Positions 5,704-13,505 of a DNA stretch of 14,932 nucleotides are shown one piece after another. The DNA is taken from assembly GCA_003135995.1 (NCBI GenBank), contig PNBM01000223.1:1513-16444 (forward strand), read 5' to 3'. The stretch comes from Ignavibacteriota bacterium (lineage in GTDB: Bacteria; Bacteroidota; Ignavibacteria; Tepidaquicellales; Tepidaquicellaceae). A program made the translations under genes and the position numbers. Under the pieces are notes generated by a model. The model worked only from the letters and a program-made list of their open reading frames with translations, ran no database searches and was not told the DNA's origin. The stretch's first letter is position 1. Each line of letters opens with the position of its first letter.

Positions 5704-6345
5704 TCATGCCAGAGTATAATACTCTAAATTATTCATCCTGTGGTGTCTGAGAATTTCGGCTCGGACGAGATTTACAATTGTCCGGCTTGCTCTGCGTTCT
5801 GAAATGTTTACTAATTTCTTAAATCCTTTCACAGTGATTTTTTCATTTTCGGCGAGGTAATCGAGAAGTGCCTTTTCATTTGCCCCTATTGAAATTTGAA
5901 GCGGAGCAGAATCTTTGTTAGAATGTTTTAAAATATTTATGGTTTCTTTGGAAGCTAATATACTTTTATCGTTATACCTGATATATACGCGCAGTTCTTT
6001 TTCTTCATTATTGGAAATTAAATGGTGGGGTTTTGTTTTGCTTTCGGGAACATTAATTACTACGATATCCGATTTTTTTAATGATAATATTTCGGTTTCA
6101 AATTCAACTTCAGGTTCGCAGTAAAATTTTGCAGCGGTTTTAATGGATTCGAGTTCTCCCTTTTCACTTTCAACTCCTATAATGGTCTTGTCATCATCAA
6201 CTCCGAATAGTATTCTGCCGCCTTTCGTATTTGCGAAAGCAATCATTTCTTTTGCAATCTTTTCGGGCGAAGAAAATTTTCTTTTAAACTCGACTGTTGA
6301 ATTTTCACCGTCCTCAATAATTTTATACAGCTCAACAAGGAACAT
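5704..6345 (-). CDS. Schlafen/AlbA_2-domain DNA-binding protein with C-terminal winged helix
   Basis: A 213-aa soluble protein. The N-terminal half is an AlbA_2 (divergent AAA_4, Schlafen-like) domain: ENSTVEFKRKF (14-24) is the E-S/T-x-x-V-E-F-K signature and FANTKGGRILFGVDDD (37-52) is the second signature, followed by the beta-rich part to about residue 130. The last 60-70 residues, from NEKALLDYLAENEKI through VKGFKKLVNISERRASRTIV, look like a winged helix-turn-helix. Such proteins are usually annotated as transcriptional regulators or putative DNA binders; some relatives act in defence or nucleic-acid processing, but no catalytic nuclease or helicase motif is visible here. It is not tightly coupled to ruvX upstream: 129 bp with a strong palindrome intervene. 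It ends in TGA. No clear ribosome binding site precedes the ATG. Confidence 0.85.
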   Translation of the reverse strand: MFLVELYKIIEDGENSTVEFKRKFSSPEKIAKEMIAFANTKGGRILFGVDDDKTIIGVESEKGELESIKTAAKFYCEPEVEFETEILSLKKSDIVVINVPESKTKPHHLISNNEEKELRVYIRYNDKSILASKETINILKHSNKDSAPLQISIGANEKALLDYLAENEKITVKGFKKLVNISERRASRTIVNLVRAEILRHHRMNNLEYYTLA

Positions 6346-6407
6346 TAAGGTTTGCTTTAAAATTATTTCAATGGAAGTTAATTAATTCAAACAGAAATGA
6401 AAAATTG

Positions 6408-6433
6408 GGTTACAACGCTGGAGCGTTGTAACC
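6408..6433. repeat. Palindromic element C (11-bp arms)
   Basis: GGTTACAACGC (6408-6418) and GCGTTGTAACC (6423-6433) are perfect complements around TGGA. It lies 42 bp past the ruvX stop; on that strand it is followed by CAATTTTTCATTT, so it may terminate the pgsA-HU-ruvX transcript. Its core CAAC...GTTG (6413-6428) shares the CAAC/GTTG frame of elements A and B with a different, self-complementary interior. Confidence 0.75.
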
Positions 6434-6474
6434 AGACTTTTGGTTCTGTTTTTACCTGTTTATTTTTAAGAACG

Positions 6475-6924
6475 TTATTTTAATTTGTTATTCTCTTTGT
6501 CAATATAATCCTGAAGTATAATCTGTGCAGACATGCTGTCAATCAATCCTTTTTCGTGACGTTTCTTTCTTGACACTCCTGAAGCGTATAAATTATGCTG
6601 TGCAATTCCGCTCGTCAGCCTTTCATCATAATAAACAATTTCAGTATCTAAAGAATTTGTTTTTAAATTTTTTTCGAGTAACTCCCTGAATTTTTCAACT
6701 TCAAGAGTCATCTCTGTTTTTTCGGATTTAAAGTTGAGCGGATAACCCAATATTATCTTAGAAACATTTTCTGATTTTAAAAGCCTGAAAATATTTGAAA
6801 TAAGACTGGCATCATTAAATAAATAATCACGCGAGAATGAAAATCTTTTTTCATTATCACTGACCGCAATTCCTACCCTTTTAAGTCCGTAATCTATGCT
6901 TAAATATTTTGAAGGAACTGTCAA
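6475..6924 (-). CDS. ruvX: RuvX/YqgF-family putative Holliday junction resolvase / pre-16S rRNA nuclease
   Basis: A 149-aa RNase H-fold nuclease. In Escherichia coli the family member YqgF matures the 5' end of 16S rRNA; the family is also annotated as a Holliday junction resolvase. Length and motifs are standard: LSIDYGLKRVGIAVSD with catalytic Asp11, IILGYPLN, the YYDERLTS acidic motif (Glu101), and LIDSMSAQIIL with Asp129. The start has to be TTG at 6924, since no ATG lies between the HU-like gene's stop (6929-6927) and the first conserved strand. AAGGAG lies 17 nt upstream, inside the previous gene, which is farther than usual, so translation is probably coupled to the upstream gene 2 nt away. 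Third gene of the pgsA-HU-ruvX run. Confidence 0.93.
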   Translation of the reverse strand: MTVPSKYLSIDYGLKRVGIAVSDNEKRFSFSRDYLFNDASLISNIFRLLKSENVSKIILGYPLNFKSEKTEMTLEVEKFRELLEKNLKTNSLDTEIVYYDERLTSGIAQHNLYASGVSRKKRHEKGLIDSMSAQIILQDYIDKENNKLK

Positions 6925-6926
6925 AT

Positions 6927-7277
6927 CTATTTATCTATTTGCTCCTTCAGGAAATTCTTTAAAATTTTTCCCGGTTTAAAATGCATTTTTCTTCTCCCCG
7001 GAACATATACAAATTCCCCTGTTTTCAGATTTCTCGCCTTCGGCTTAGGCTTGGTTTTCTTGACTTCGAATACTCCGAAATCTCTGATTTCTATTCTTAT
7101 AATCGGGTCTGCGGTCATGATTAATTCCCTCATCGAATCGAAAAGGGAATCTACGATTAATTTTCTGGTAACCCTTTTCCCAAGAAGTTTGTCTTCCATT
7201 TTTTTCTCAACGTCTTTTCTTGTCAGGGTCTTTATTCTTTTGGGTCTTCTTTTAATTTCTGTTTCAGCTACCGGCAT
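6927..7277 (-). CDS. HU/IHF-family DNA-binding protein with basic N-terminal extension
   Basis: A 116-aa nucleoid-type protein that binds and bends DNA as a dimer. The HU fold starts near residue 19 (LTRKDVEKKMEDKL) and runs through IEIRDFGVFEVKKTKPKPKA and ending FKPGKILKNFL. It is longer than standard HU (about 90 aa) because of an N-terminal extension rich in Lys and Arg (MPVAETEIKRRPKRIK). In the beta-arm tip the usual RNPxTG is RNLKTGE (82-88), so the proline that normally intercalates into DNA is replaced by leucine. The start ATG at 7277 has a good AGGAG site, and its first 14 nt overlap the end of pgsA; ruvX follows after 2 nt. Confidence 0.9.
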   Translation of the reverse strand: MPVAETEIKRRPKRIKTLTRKDVEKKMEDKLLGKRVTRKLIVDSLFDSMRELIMTADPIIRIEIRDFGVFEVKKTKPKPKARNLKTGEFVYVPGRRKMHFKPGKILKNFLKEQIDK

Positions 7278-7833
7278 TTTTTGGTTCTCCTATGTTTTTT
7301 TTAAATCGAATAAAATAAATTACAGACGAATAAATTATTAATAATAAAGAAATACAATAAAGTAAACTACTGATATTATTTAAAAGTTCAGTGTTATTGT
7401 TGTTTATTAAGGATATTAACAGAACAATTCCAATAGTTAAAGCAGCAATCTTTCCGGGATAATTTGACATTAACGTCAATTTTTTCTTCTTCTTTAAGTA
7501 TAATCCGAATATTAATATCAGCAAATCCCTAATAATTACAATAGATACAAACCATACAGGCAATCGACCCTGTATTACCAATATAAATGAAATCGTAATA
7601 AGACAAATCTTATCAGATAACGGGTCGATAGTTTTTCCGAGTTCTGATACTTGTTTCAGCTTTCTTGCAAGGAATCCGTCAAGTAAATCCGTAACAAACA
7701 TACATATAATTAGTATAACAAGAAAAACAGTGTTTTCGTTGCCTTTATTTAATAATAAATAACAAACGGGAAACAGCAACATTACTCTTATAAAAGATAG
7801 AATATTAGGTATAAGTAATATCTCTTTAAACAT
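7264..7833 (-). CDS. pgsA: CDP-alcohol phosphatidyltransferase, PgsA-type (CDP-diacylglycerol--glycerol-3-phosphate 3-phosphatidyltransferase)
   Basis: An integral membrane enzyme that makes phosphatidylglycerol phosphate from CDP-diacylglycerol and glycerol 3-phosphate, the committed step to phosphatidylglycerol. The full family motif is present: D49-x2-D52-G53-x2-A56-R57-x8-G66-x3-D70-x3-D74, with the aspartates that hold the metal ions. The rest is several hydrophobic segments, beginning IPNILSFIRVMLLFPVCYLL. I choose the ATG at 7833 (189 aa); a TTG directly in front at 7836 is the only alternative and changes nothing. The 3' end overlaps the HU-like gene by 14 nt. PgsA is the likeliest assignment by size and opening sequence, but another alcohol acceptor within this superfamily cannot be excluded. 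Confidence 0.85.
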   Translation of the reverse strand: MFKEILLIPNILSFIRVMLLFPVCYLLLNKGNENTVFLVILIICMFVTDLLDGFLARKLKQVSELGKTIDPLSDKICLITISFILVIQGRLPVWFVSIVIIRDLLILIFGLYLKKKKKLTLMSNYPGKIAALTIGIVLLISLINNNNTELLNNISSLLYCISLLLIIYSSVIYFIRFKKNIGEPKNAGS

Positions 7834-7974
7834 CAATCGCTACTTAAAAATGTATTAAAACTTGAATTTAAATAAATATATAAATAAATTCATAAAAAAA
7901 CTGTATAATAAATTAAACAAAAAAAAGGTATATTTGATTTGAACTTTTTAAAATAATTTGTTTTTTAAGTATTT

Positions 7975-9129
7975 ATGAGAAAAATATATTTCGACAATGC
8001 TGCATCAACAAAAATCGCAAAAGAAGTACTTGACGAAATGCATCCTTACCTCGATGAATATTATGGAAATCCTTCTTCAGTTCACGAGATAGGAAAACCG
8101 CTTAAAGTAATAATAGAAGACAGTAGAGACGCAATTGCGGATTTTCTGAAAGTGAAACCAAAGGAAATATTTTTTACAAGCGGCGGAACCGAAAGCAATA
8201 ACTTTTCAATTAAAGGTCTGGCATTTAAGTATTTAGGTTCTGATATGAACCATATTATCACTTCATCTATAGAGCATCCTGCCGTGCTCGAAACAATTAA
8301 TTATTTAAAAGATAAATTCGGATTTGAAGTTACAATTTTAAAACCTGATTCAAAGGGAAGAATTACGAAAGCAAACGTGTTGAATGCGATACGTCCGGAA
8401 ACATTTTTAATTTCAATTATGCACTCCAATAACGAAACGGGTGTGATAAATGAAGTTCAGGAAATCGGTGAAAGTATAAATCATAATGAAATAAAATTGC
8501 ATTCCGACTCGGTTCAAAGTATAGGAAAAACAATTTTTAATCCACGCGAATTAAAAATCGATTTCGCAACTTTATCTGCGCATAAAATCTACGGACCAAA
8601 AGGTGTAGGATTATTATATGTTCGAGACGGCGTGAAAATCGAAAAATATATTCACGGCGGGGGACAGGAAAGAAATATGCGCGGGGGTACGGAAAATGTT
8701 GCAGGGATTGTCGGATTGAAAAAAGCAATCGAGCTGTTACAGGCGAATATGCAGAATGATATCGAACATTATTCGAAACTGAATGAATATTTGAGAAATG
8801 AATTAAATAACAGTTTTGGTGATTCGATAATTTATAATTCTCAAACAGAAAGAGCTCTTCCTAATATTGTGAATTTTTCTTTTGATACAAACAAAGTATC
8901 AGTTGTAGAAGATATGTTCCTGATTCAACTGGATATGAAGGGAATAGAAACATCAGGCGGCTCAGCTTGCAGTTCGGGTTCACTGAAACCTTCGAGAATT
9001 TTACTCGAACTCGGAAGAGATGAAAAAACTGCAATGGCATCGCTCAGAATTTCATTTGGAAGAGAAAATAAAATTGAAGAGATTGATTATTTGATAAGTA
9101 AATTAAAAGAAATCGTTAAGATGAAATAA
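7975..9129 (+). CDS. Cysteine desulfurase (class I, NifS/IscS family)
   Basis: A pyridoxal-phosphate enzyme that takes sulfur from cysteine as a persulfide, giving alanine, for iron-sulfur cluster assembly and/or tRNA thiolation; cytoplasmic. At 384 aa it is complete. Key residues all appear: YFDNAAST (5-12), TSGGTESNN (68-76), His101 in SSIEHPAVLE, Asp178 and Gln181 in HSDSVQSIGK, the PLP lysine 204 in SAHKIYGPKGVG, and the sulfur-carrying Cys332 in GSACSSGSLKPS. GGGQERNMRGGTEN (228-241) is also typical of the class. The ACSSGS loop marks it as class I rather than a SufS. No iscU, nifU or mnmA gene is adjacent, so its sulfur acceptor is not shown by context. It is transcribed alone, away from pgsA on one side and converging on pssA with 8 bp between the stops. 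No clear ribosome binding site. Confidence 0.94.
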   Translation: MRKIYFDNAASTKIAKEVLDEMHPYLDEYYGNPSSVHEIGKPLKVIIEDSRDAIADFLKVKPKEIFFTSGGTESNNFSIKGLAFKYLGSDMNHIITSSIEHPAVLETINYLKDKFGFEVTILKPDSKGRITKANVLNAIRPETFLISIMHSNNETGVINEVQEIGESINHNEIKLHSDSVQSIGKTIFNPRELKIDFATLSAHKIYGPKGVGLLYVRDGVKIEKYIHGGGQERNMRGGTENVAGIVGLKKAIELLQANMQNDIEHYSKLNEYLRNELNNSFGDSIIYNSQTERALPNIVNFSFDTNKVSVVEDMFLIQLDMKGIETSGGSACSSGSLKPSRILLELGRDEKTAMASLRISFGRENKIEEIDYLISKLKEIVKMK

Positions 9130-9137
9130 AGTATGTT

Positions 9138-9890
9138 TTATTTTTTTCTTGGTCTTTGTTGTTTAGTTATTGTTCTCTCAGTAGATTTGCGAATGAAAAT
9201 AGCACTATAAGTTGTCATAACAACACCTGTGGTTATATACAGCAGGAAAATGAAAAACACCGCCTGCCCCCTGGAGTAAACACCTGCAATAACAGCTATT
9301 ATCAAAATTATATATTCAAACGGATGCTCTTTAACCGAACGGCTTGAAAATCTTGGCAATGTGGGGTATTTAAATTTACTGACCATTAATAGAGAAAGAC
9401 CGATAGTAAGAACGAATATCGCAATAATACTAAAATCTTTTGAAAATATTTTGTTATGATAATAAAGCAGGTAAGAAATAATTGTAAGTGCCATCGCAGG
9501 TGTAGGCAACCCCGTAAATTTATCTTTATCGAAACCGACTAAAGATATATTAAACCTTGCAAGTCTTATGGCCGAGAAAGCCATAACAAAAGCAGAAACG
9601 AACATCCCTACTCCGTTATAATCCTTGAAGAACATTGCATATAATAAAAATGAAGGTGCAACTCCGAATGAAACTACATCCGATAAAGAATCAAGCTCAA
9701 CCCCAAATTCACTCGATGACTTTGTAATCCTTGCCGCTAATCCGTCGATAGCATCGAACAGGGTTGCATATACAATAAAATAACAAGCCTGGTCGAATAA
9801 TCCGTTTGAGGCATTAATAATGGACATCAACCCGCAAAAGGCATTTAATATCGTAAATAAGCTCGGTACAAATTTTCTTGATATTATCAT
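9138..9890 (-). CDS. pssA: CDP-diacylglycerol--serine O-phosphatidyltransferase
   Basis: An integral membrane enzyme that joins serine to CDP-diacylglycerol, making phosphatidylserine. At 250 aa it has the full motif D46-x2-D49-G50-x2-A53-R54-x8-G63-x3-D67-x3-D71, and the typical opening VPSLFTILNAFCGLMSI. Further PssA hallmarks are LDSLSDVVSFGVAPS (67-80), AIRLARFN and FTGLPTPAMA. Multiple hydrophobic helices follow and the C-terminus is basic (end KQQRPRKK). The ATG at 9890 begins immediately after the psd stop codon with no spacer, so the two are surely one operon: phosphatidylserine made here is decarboxylated by Psd. The 3' end converges on the cysteine desulfurase gene. Confidence 0.94.
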   Translation of the reverse strand: MIISRKFVPSLFTILNAFCGLMSIINASNGLFDQACYFIVYATLFDAIDGLAARITKSSSEFGVELDSLSDVVSFGVAPSFLLYAMFFKDYNGVGMFVSAFVMAFSAIRLARFNISLVGFDKDKFTGLPTPAMALTIISYLLYYHNKIFSKDFSIIAIFVLTIGLSLLMVSKFKYPTLPRFSSRSVKEHPFEYIILIIAVIAGVYSRGQAVFFIFLLYITTGVVMTTYSAIFIRKSTERTITKQQRPRKK

Positions 9891-10562
9891 TTATGTAATC
9901 TCAGTTATTATCGTTTTTCCGCAAATTACTTTTTGACCTTTAGTCACGAATATTTTGGAATCCGGTTTAAATATTATATCCATCCTTGAGCCGAATTTTA
10001 TCATTCCGAACCTGTCACCGCGCACTACTTCATCACCCTTTCTTAATTTACATACAATTCTTCTTGCAACGTAACCCGCGATTTGTTTGAACACTATTTT
10101 CTTACCGTTTTTATTTTCAACACCGATTTCAGTTCTTTCATTTTTATCCGAAGCTTTTGGCTCAAATGCAACAAGGAAAGTCCCTTTCAAATATCTGAAA
10201 TAATTTATTTTACCCGATAACGGAATCCTGTTGACATGAACATTTAAAGGTGAAAGGAATATACTGATTTTTTTCAGAACCTGTTCCGATGGAAATAATT
10301 CTCTGTAAATATTTTCAATATCTTCAATTAAGACAACTTTGCCGTCAGCAGGGGATAACACTGTGTCATCGGAAATGTTTTCGGGTGGTTCTCTGTCAGG
10401 GTCGCGAAAAAAATAAAGTGTCAATAAAAATATCACCAGGGATATTACAAATAAAATTATCTTTACTATAGCGATATCTATGAGATAAGCTGCAGCATCT
10501 AAAATAAGAGTTACAAATAAAACCTTTAGAACAACGTCTTTTCCGTAATTTGTTATCCGCAT
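9891..10562 (-). CDS. psd: Phosphatidylserine decarboxylase, short (archaeal-type) form
   Basis: Converts phosphatidylserine to phosphatidylethanolamine at the membrane. At 223 aa it is the short form. Two hydrophobic segments occupy residues 12-52 and end in YFFRDPDREPP, a family landmark. Then LSPADGKVV (Asp73), FLSPLNVHVNRIPLSG (His109), and the self-processing site KFGSRMD, where cleavage between Gly191 and Ser192 would turn the serine into the pyruvoyl cofactor, giving a large beta chain and a small alpha chain. The start is the ATG at 10562 with no strong ribosome binding site. The pssA gene follows directly, the usual partner for the short-form enzyme. Confidence 0.94.
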   Translation of the reverse strand: MRITNYGKDVVLKVLFVTLILDAAAYLIDIAIVKIILFVISLVIFLLTLYFFRDPDREPPENISDDTVLSPADGKVVLIEDIENIYRELFPSEQVLKKISIFLSPLNVHVNRIPLSGKINYFRYLKGTFLVAFEPKASDKNERTEIGVENKNGKKIVFKQIAGYVARRIVCKLRKGDEVVRGDRFGMIKFGSRMDIIFKPDSKIFVTKGQKVICGKTIITEIT

Positions 10563-10952
10563 TAAAAAATCTTTCTTTAAAATCTGCTCTTACCGCAGTA
10601 TTATTCTGTGCCTTGGAGTATAATTAATTTTTTCTTCCAATTACCAATTTAATCTGTATATTCAATCAACATTAGTAATTATCAGGGTTATTGAACTCTC
10701 TAATAATCAAAATAATCATCAACCCGCTAAAATTAAGTATTTTATTCGTTATATTCTATTACAACTCGAAAATAAGGATAATCATTTTTCTGAACATTAT
10801 TATCACATAATTTCTGTTTTAATCTATATTTTCACTTCGAAATAAATTCAATTTTAATTTTTGAAACCAAATTATTTTTATTTCGTAATTATATTCAGAA
10901 GGCGGATTTTCTTCTATCGCCATTTGCATATAAAATATTAAATACAAATATT
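10563..10952. other. Divergent intergenic region between psd and the receptor gene
   Basis: 390 bp of very AT-rich DNA holding the leaders of both genes. The only GC-richer patch is 10897-10921, where GGCG (10901-10904) can pair with CGCC (10918-10921), or AGAAG (10897-10901) with CTTCT (10911-10915); the two pairings exclude each other. I see no recognisable riboswitch or convincing promoter. A 34-codon minus-strand frame (10923-10819) was not called. Confidence 0.55.
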
Positions 10953-13398
10953 ATGAGGAAAACAAAATTTTTTTTTTATTATAGTTACATTGATATTTTT
11001 TGCATCTTTAAATTTTTCATTCGCACAAATTTCTGATAAAGGAAAAGTTCAGGGAGTTGTAATTGATAATCATACAAATAAACCGGTTGAATCCGTTACC
11101 GTAAGATTGATGAAGGATTCCTCTGTGGTGAAAGGTACTGCAACGGATGTTGACGGAAAATTTATTATAGATAATGTTCCGTTCGGATTATATAATCTTG
11201 TTATAAATTTCATAGGATATAAAGAAAATGTTATTAAAAATTTAATGCTTGAACAAAAAAATCCTACGCTTGACTTAGGCACAATTAAATTAAATGCGGA
11301 TTCTTATACCACCGAAGAAATAAAAGTTGAATCCGAAAAAAGTGCTATCGAACTTACAGCTGATAAAAAAGTATTCGATGTGGAAAAAGCACTTCCAACT
11401 CAGGGCGGAAACGCTATCGATGTTTTAAAGAAACTTCCTTCTGTTTCGGTTGATGCAGACGGTAACGTTAGTTTGCGCGGCAGTCAGAATGTTAAAATCT
11501 TATTGAACGGAAAACCCGCAGGTCTCGATGGTCCGAACAGAACCACAATACTTGAACAAATTCCGGCGAACCAAATCGCAAACATTGAAATGATTACAAA
11601 CCCTGGTGCAAAATACGAAGCGGAAGGAGAAACAGGTATTATTAATATTGTTCTGAAAAAAAATGATGACCTTGGATATAACGGAAACCTGACGCTTAAC
11701 GGAGGTACGCATGATAAATATTATACATCATTAGGTTTTAATGTTAAGAAAAATAAAGTCAATATTTATGGAAATTATGACTATAGAATTTATAACAATC
11801 TTAGTACCGGAAGCAGCGACAGAACAAACTTTTTATTAAATACTTATCTTAACCAAAGCAGTTCGGGGACTTCAAGGAATGCAAAACATTACGGCAGAGG
11901 CGGTATTGATTATGATATATCGGATAACCAGAGTTTGAGTTTATCAGGTTATTATTATAACTGGGATATGAGAGGTTCTGAATCTTCAAATTACAATTCA
12001 TTCGATAATCTTAATAACCCGTTATTACAATATATTTCTAAAACGAACAATCTTGGAAATGGATATGGGTTTAATTCATCGTTGAATTATACGCTAAAGT
12101 TTAAAAACCCCAAACAAACTTTGACCAGCGATTTTTATTTCAATAAAAATAATTTTGATTTCAATATAAATGTTTTTCAGAACTGAATATTTCCACTCTC
12201 AAGTCCAACTCAGCAAAACCAATTATTGAATAATAATCAAAATTCATATACAGGTCAGGTAGATTATATTCAGCCTTTCGGTGAAAACACAAAATTAGAA
12301 ACCGGTGCAAAAGGCATATATAAAGATAATAGCAGGGGTATTATATATGAAAATTTTAATTTTACTAACAATATTTATGAATATGATGCTTCGCAGTCAA
12401 ATACATTTGATTATAAGGAACAGGTCTATGCCTTATACGGTACATTTTCCAGCCAGTACAAAGGTTTTAGTTATTCACTTGGTTTAAGAGGGGAGCAATC
12501 GATAGGAAATGCAGAGTTAGCTACAACCGGTGTTAAGTTTGATAAAATTTATTCAAACTTGTTTCCATCCGCGAGCATTTCGCAAAAACTCGGAACAACA
12601 GAACAGGTTCAGTTAACATATTCAAGAAGAATTAACCGTCCGCAGATGTGGGCTTTAAATCCTTTCAGATTATCTCTTGACCCGTCAAATATATTCGCGG
12701 GTAATCCCAACCTGAAACCTGAACTGATAGACTCTTATGAATTAAGCTTCAATAAATTTTTCACAACGGCATCGATAACCCCTTCAATATTTTACAGGTA
12801 TACACATGATAAGATTGACAGGACAAGATTTCTTATTGACAGCAACACAACGCTTACTTCATACGATAATTTTTCAAGTTCAAAATCTTATGGTGCTGAA
12901 CTTGTCGGTAATGCAACATTATTCAAATTCTGGAATCTGAATGGAAGCGTAAGTTATTACAAAACAGAAGTGAACGCCGAAAATATACAGGTCGGTTTGA
13001 CTAATTCCGATTTCACCTGGAGCGGAAGAATTTCATCGAGTATGACTCTTCCTAACATCGCATTTCTACAATTATCTTATTACTACTCAGGTAAACAGGC
13101 TGTAGCACAGGGCGAGATGGCACCATTTCAGGCATTTGATATTTCGTTACGTAAAAGTTTCTTCGATAATAAACTCGATGTAGGATTAAGATTTGCTGAT
13201 GTTTTTAAATCACAGGAATTCAAAGTTAACGTAAATGATCCGAGTTACACGGAAGTATTTACGAGAGGTTTTGATTCAAGGAACGTATTCCTTACTTTAA
13301 CATGGAAATTCGGAACAGACAACAAGCAAAAATCTCCTCCAAGAAGAAGACAGCAAAATGATGCTCAGGACAGACCCACAGACGGTATAGGGTTTTGA
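10953..13398 (+). pseudogene. TonB-dependent-receptor-like outer-membrane beta-barrel protein, interrupted by a frameshift and an in-frame stop
   Basis: Reconstructed it is about 814 aa. From ATG 10953 the reading frame enters a run of ten T (10968-10977). With nine T the protein would begin MRKTKFFFIIVTLIFFASLN and finish its signal peptide at FSFAQ; with ten it hits a stop after 27 codons. In the body frame: a carboxypeptidase-regulatory-like beta-sandwich (GVVIDNHTNKPVESVTVRLM to about IKLNADS); a plug domain (GGNAIDVLKKLPSVSVDADG, VSLRGSQNVKILLNGKP, IANIEMITNPGAKYEAEGET); then a long barrel of Asn/Tyr/Ser-rich strands. A TGA at 12184-12186 follows NVFQN; reading continues in the same frame (IFPLSSPTQQNQ...) to the end, which has a last strand FLTLTWKFG and a basic tail ending DGIGF. 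This matches the outer-membrane beta-barrel (OMP_b-brl_3-type) receptors. No decay is seen elsewhere, so the lesions are recent, regulatory (phase variation) or sequencing errors. Its ligand is unknown. Confidence 0.85.
10968..10977 (+). repeat. T10 homopolymer in the receptor signal peptide
   Basis: Ten consecutive T start 15 nt after the first base of the ATG. One T fewer restores a perfect signal peptide in frame with the receptor. Such a tract is prone to slippage in the cell and to length errors in sequencing. Confidence 0.8.
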
Positions 13399-13442
13399 TA
13401 AAAAGAATGAATTTTTACTGATATATGTAAATTAATACTGTT

Positions 13443-13471
13443 AAAAAACGCGGCTTCATGTCGCGTTTTTT
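13443..13471. terminator. Bidirectional rho-independent terminator
   Basis: AAAAAACGCG (13443-13452) pairs with CGCGTTTTTT (13462-13471); the GC part extends by a G-U and a C-G pair to leave a TTCAT loop. With A and T runs on both sides it works in either direction. It lies 44 bp after the receptor stop and 34 bp from the convergent antitoxin gene. Confidence 0.9.
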
Positions 13472-13505
13472 ATTTGTAAATATTTAGTACCAATAGCGAT
13501 AATTA

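Noticed and set aside
10819..10923. 34-codon minus-strand frame beginning MAIEENPPSEY
   Set aside because: Reads plausibly but has no ribosome binding site, no recognisable family and lies in AT-rich DNA where such frames arise by chance.
12184..12186. TGA as a sense codon (alternative genetic code or selenocysteine)
   Set aside because: TGA is a normal terminator of several genes here, including this one. No SECIS-like element was recognised, and receptors of this family are not selenoproteins.
12226..13398. Second half of the receptor as an independent gene starting at TTG 12226
   Set aside because: It is in the same frame as the first half, lacks a signal peptide and start signals, and is only the C-terminal barrel.
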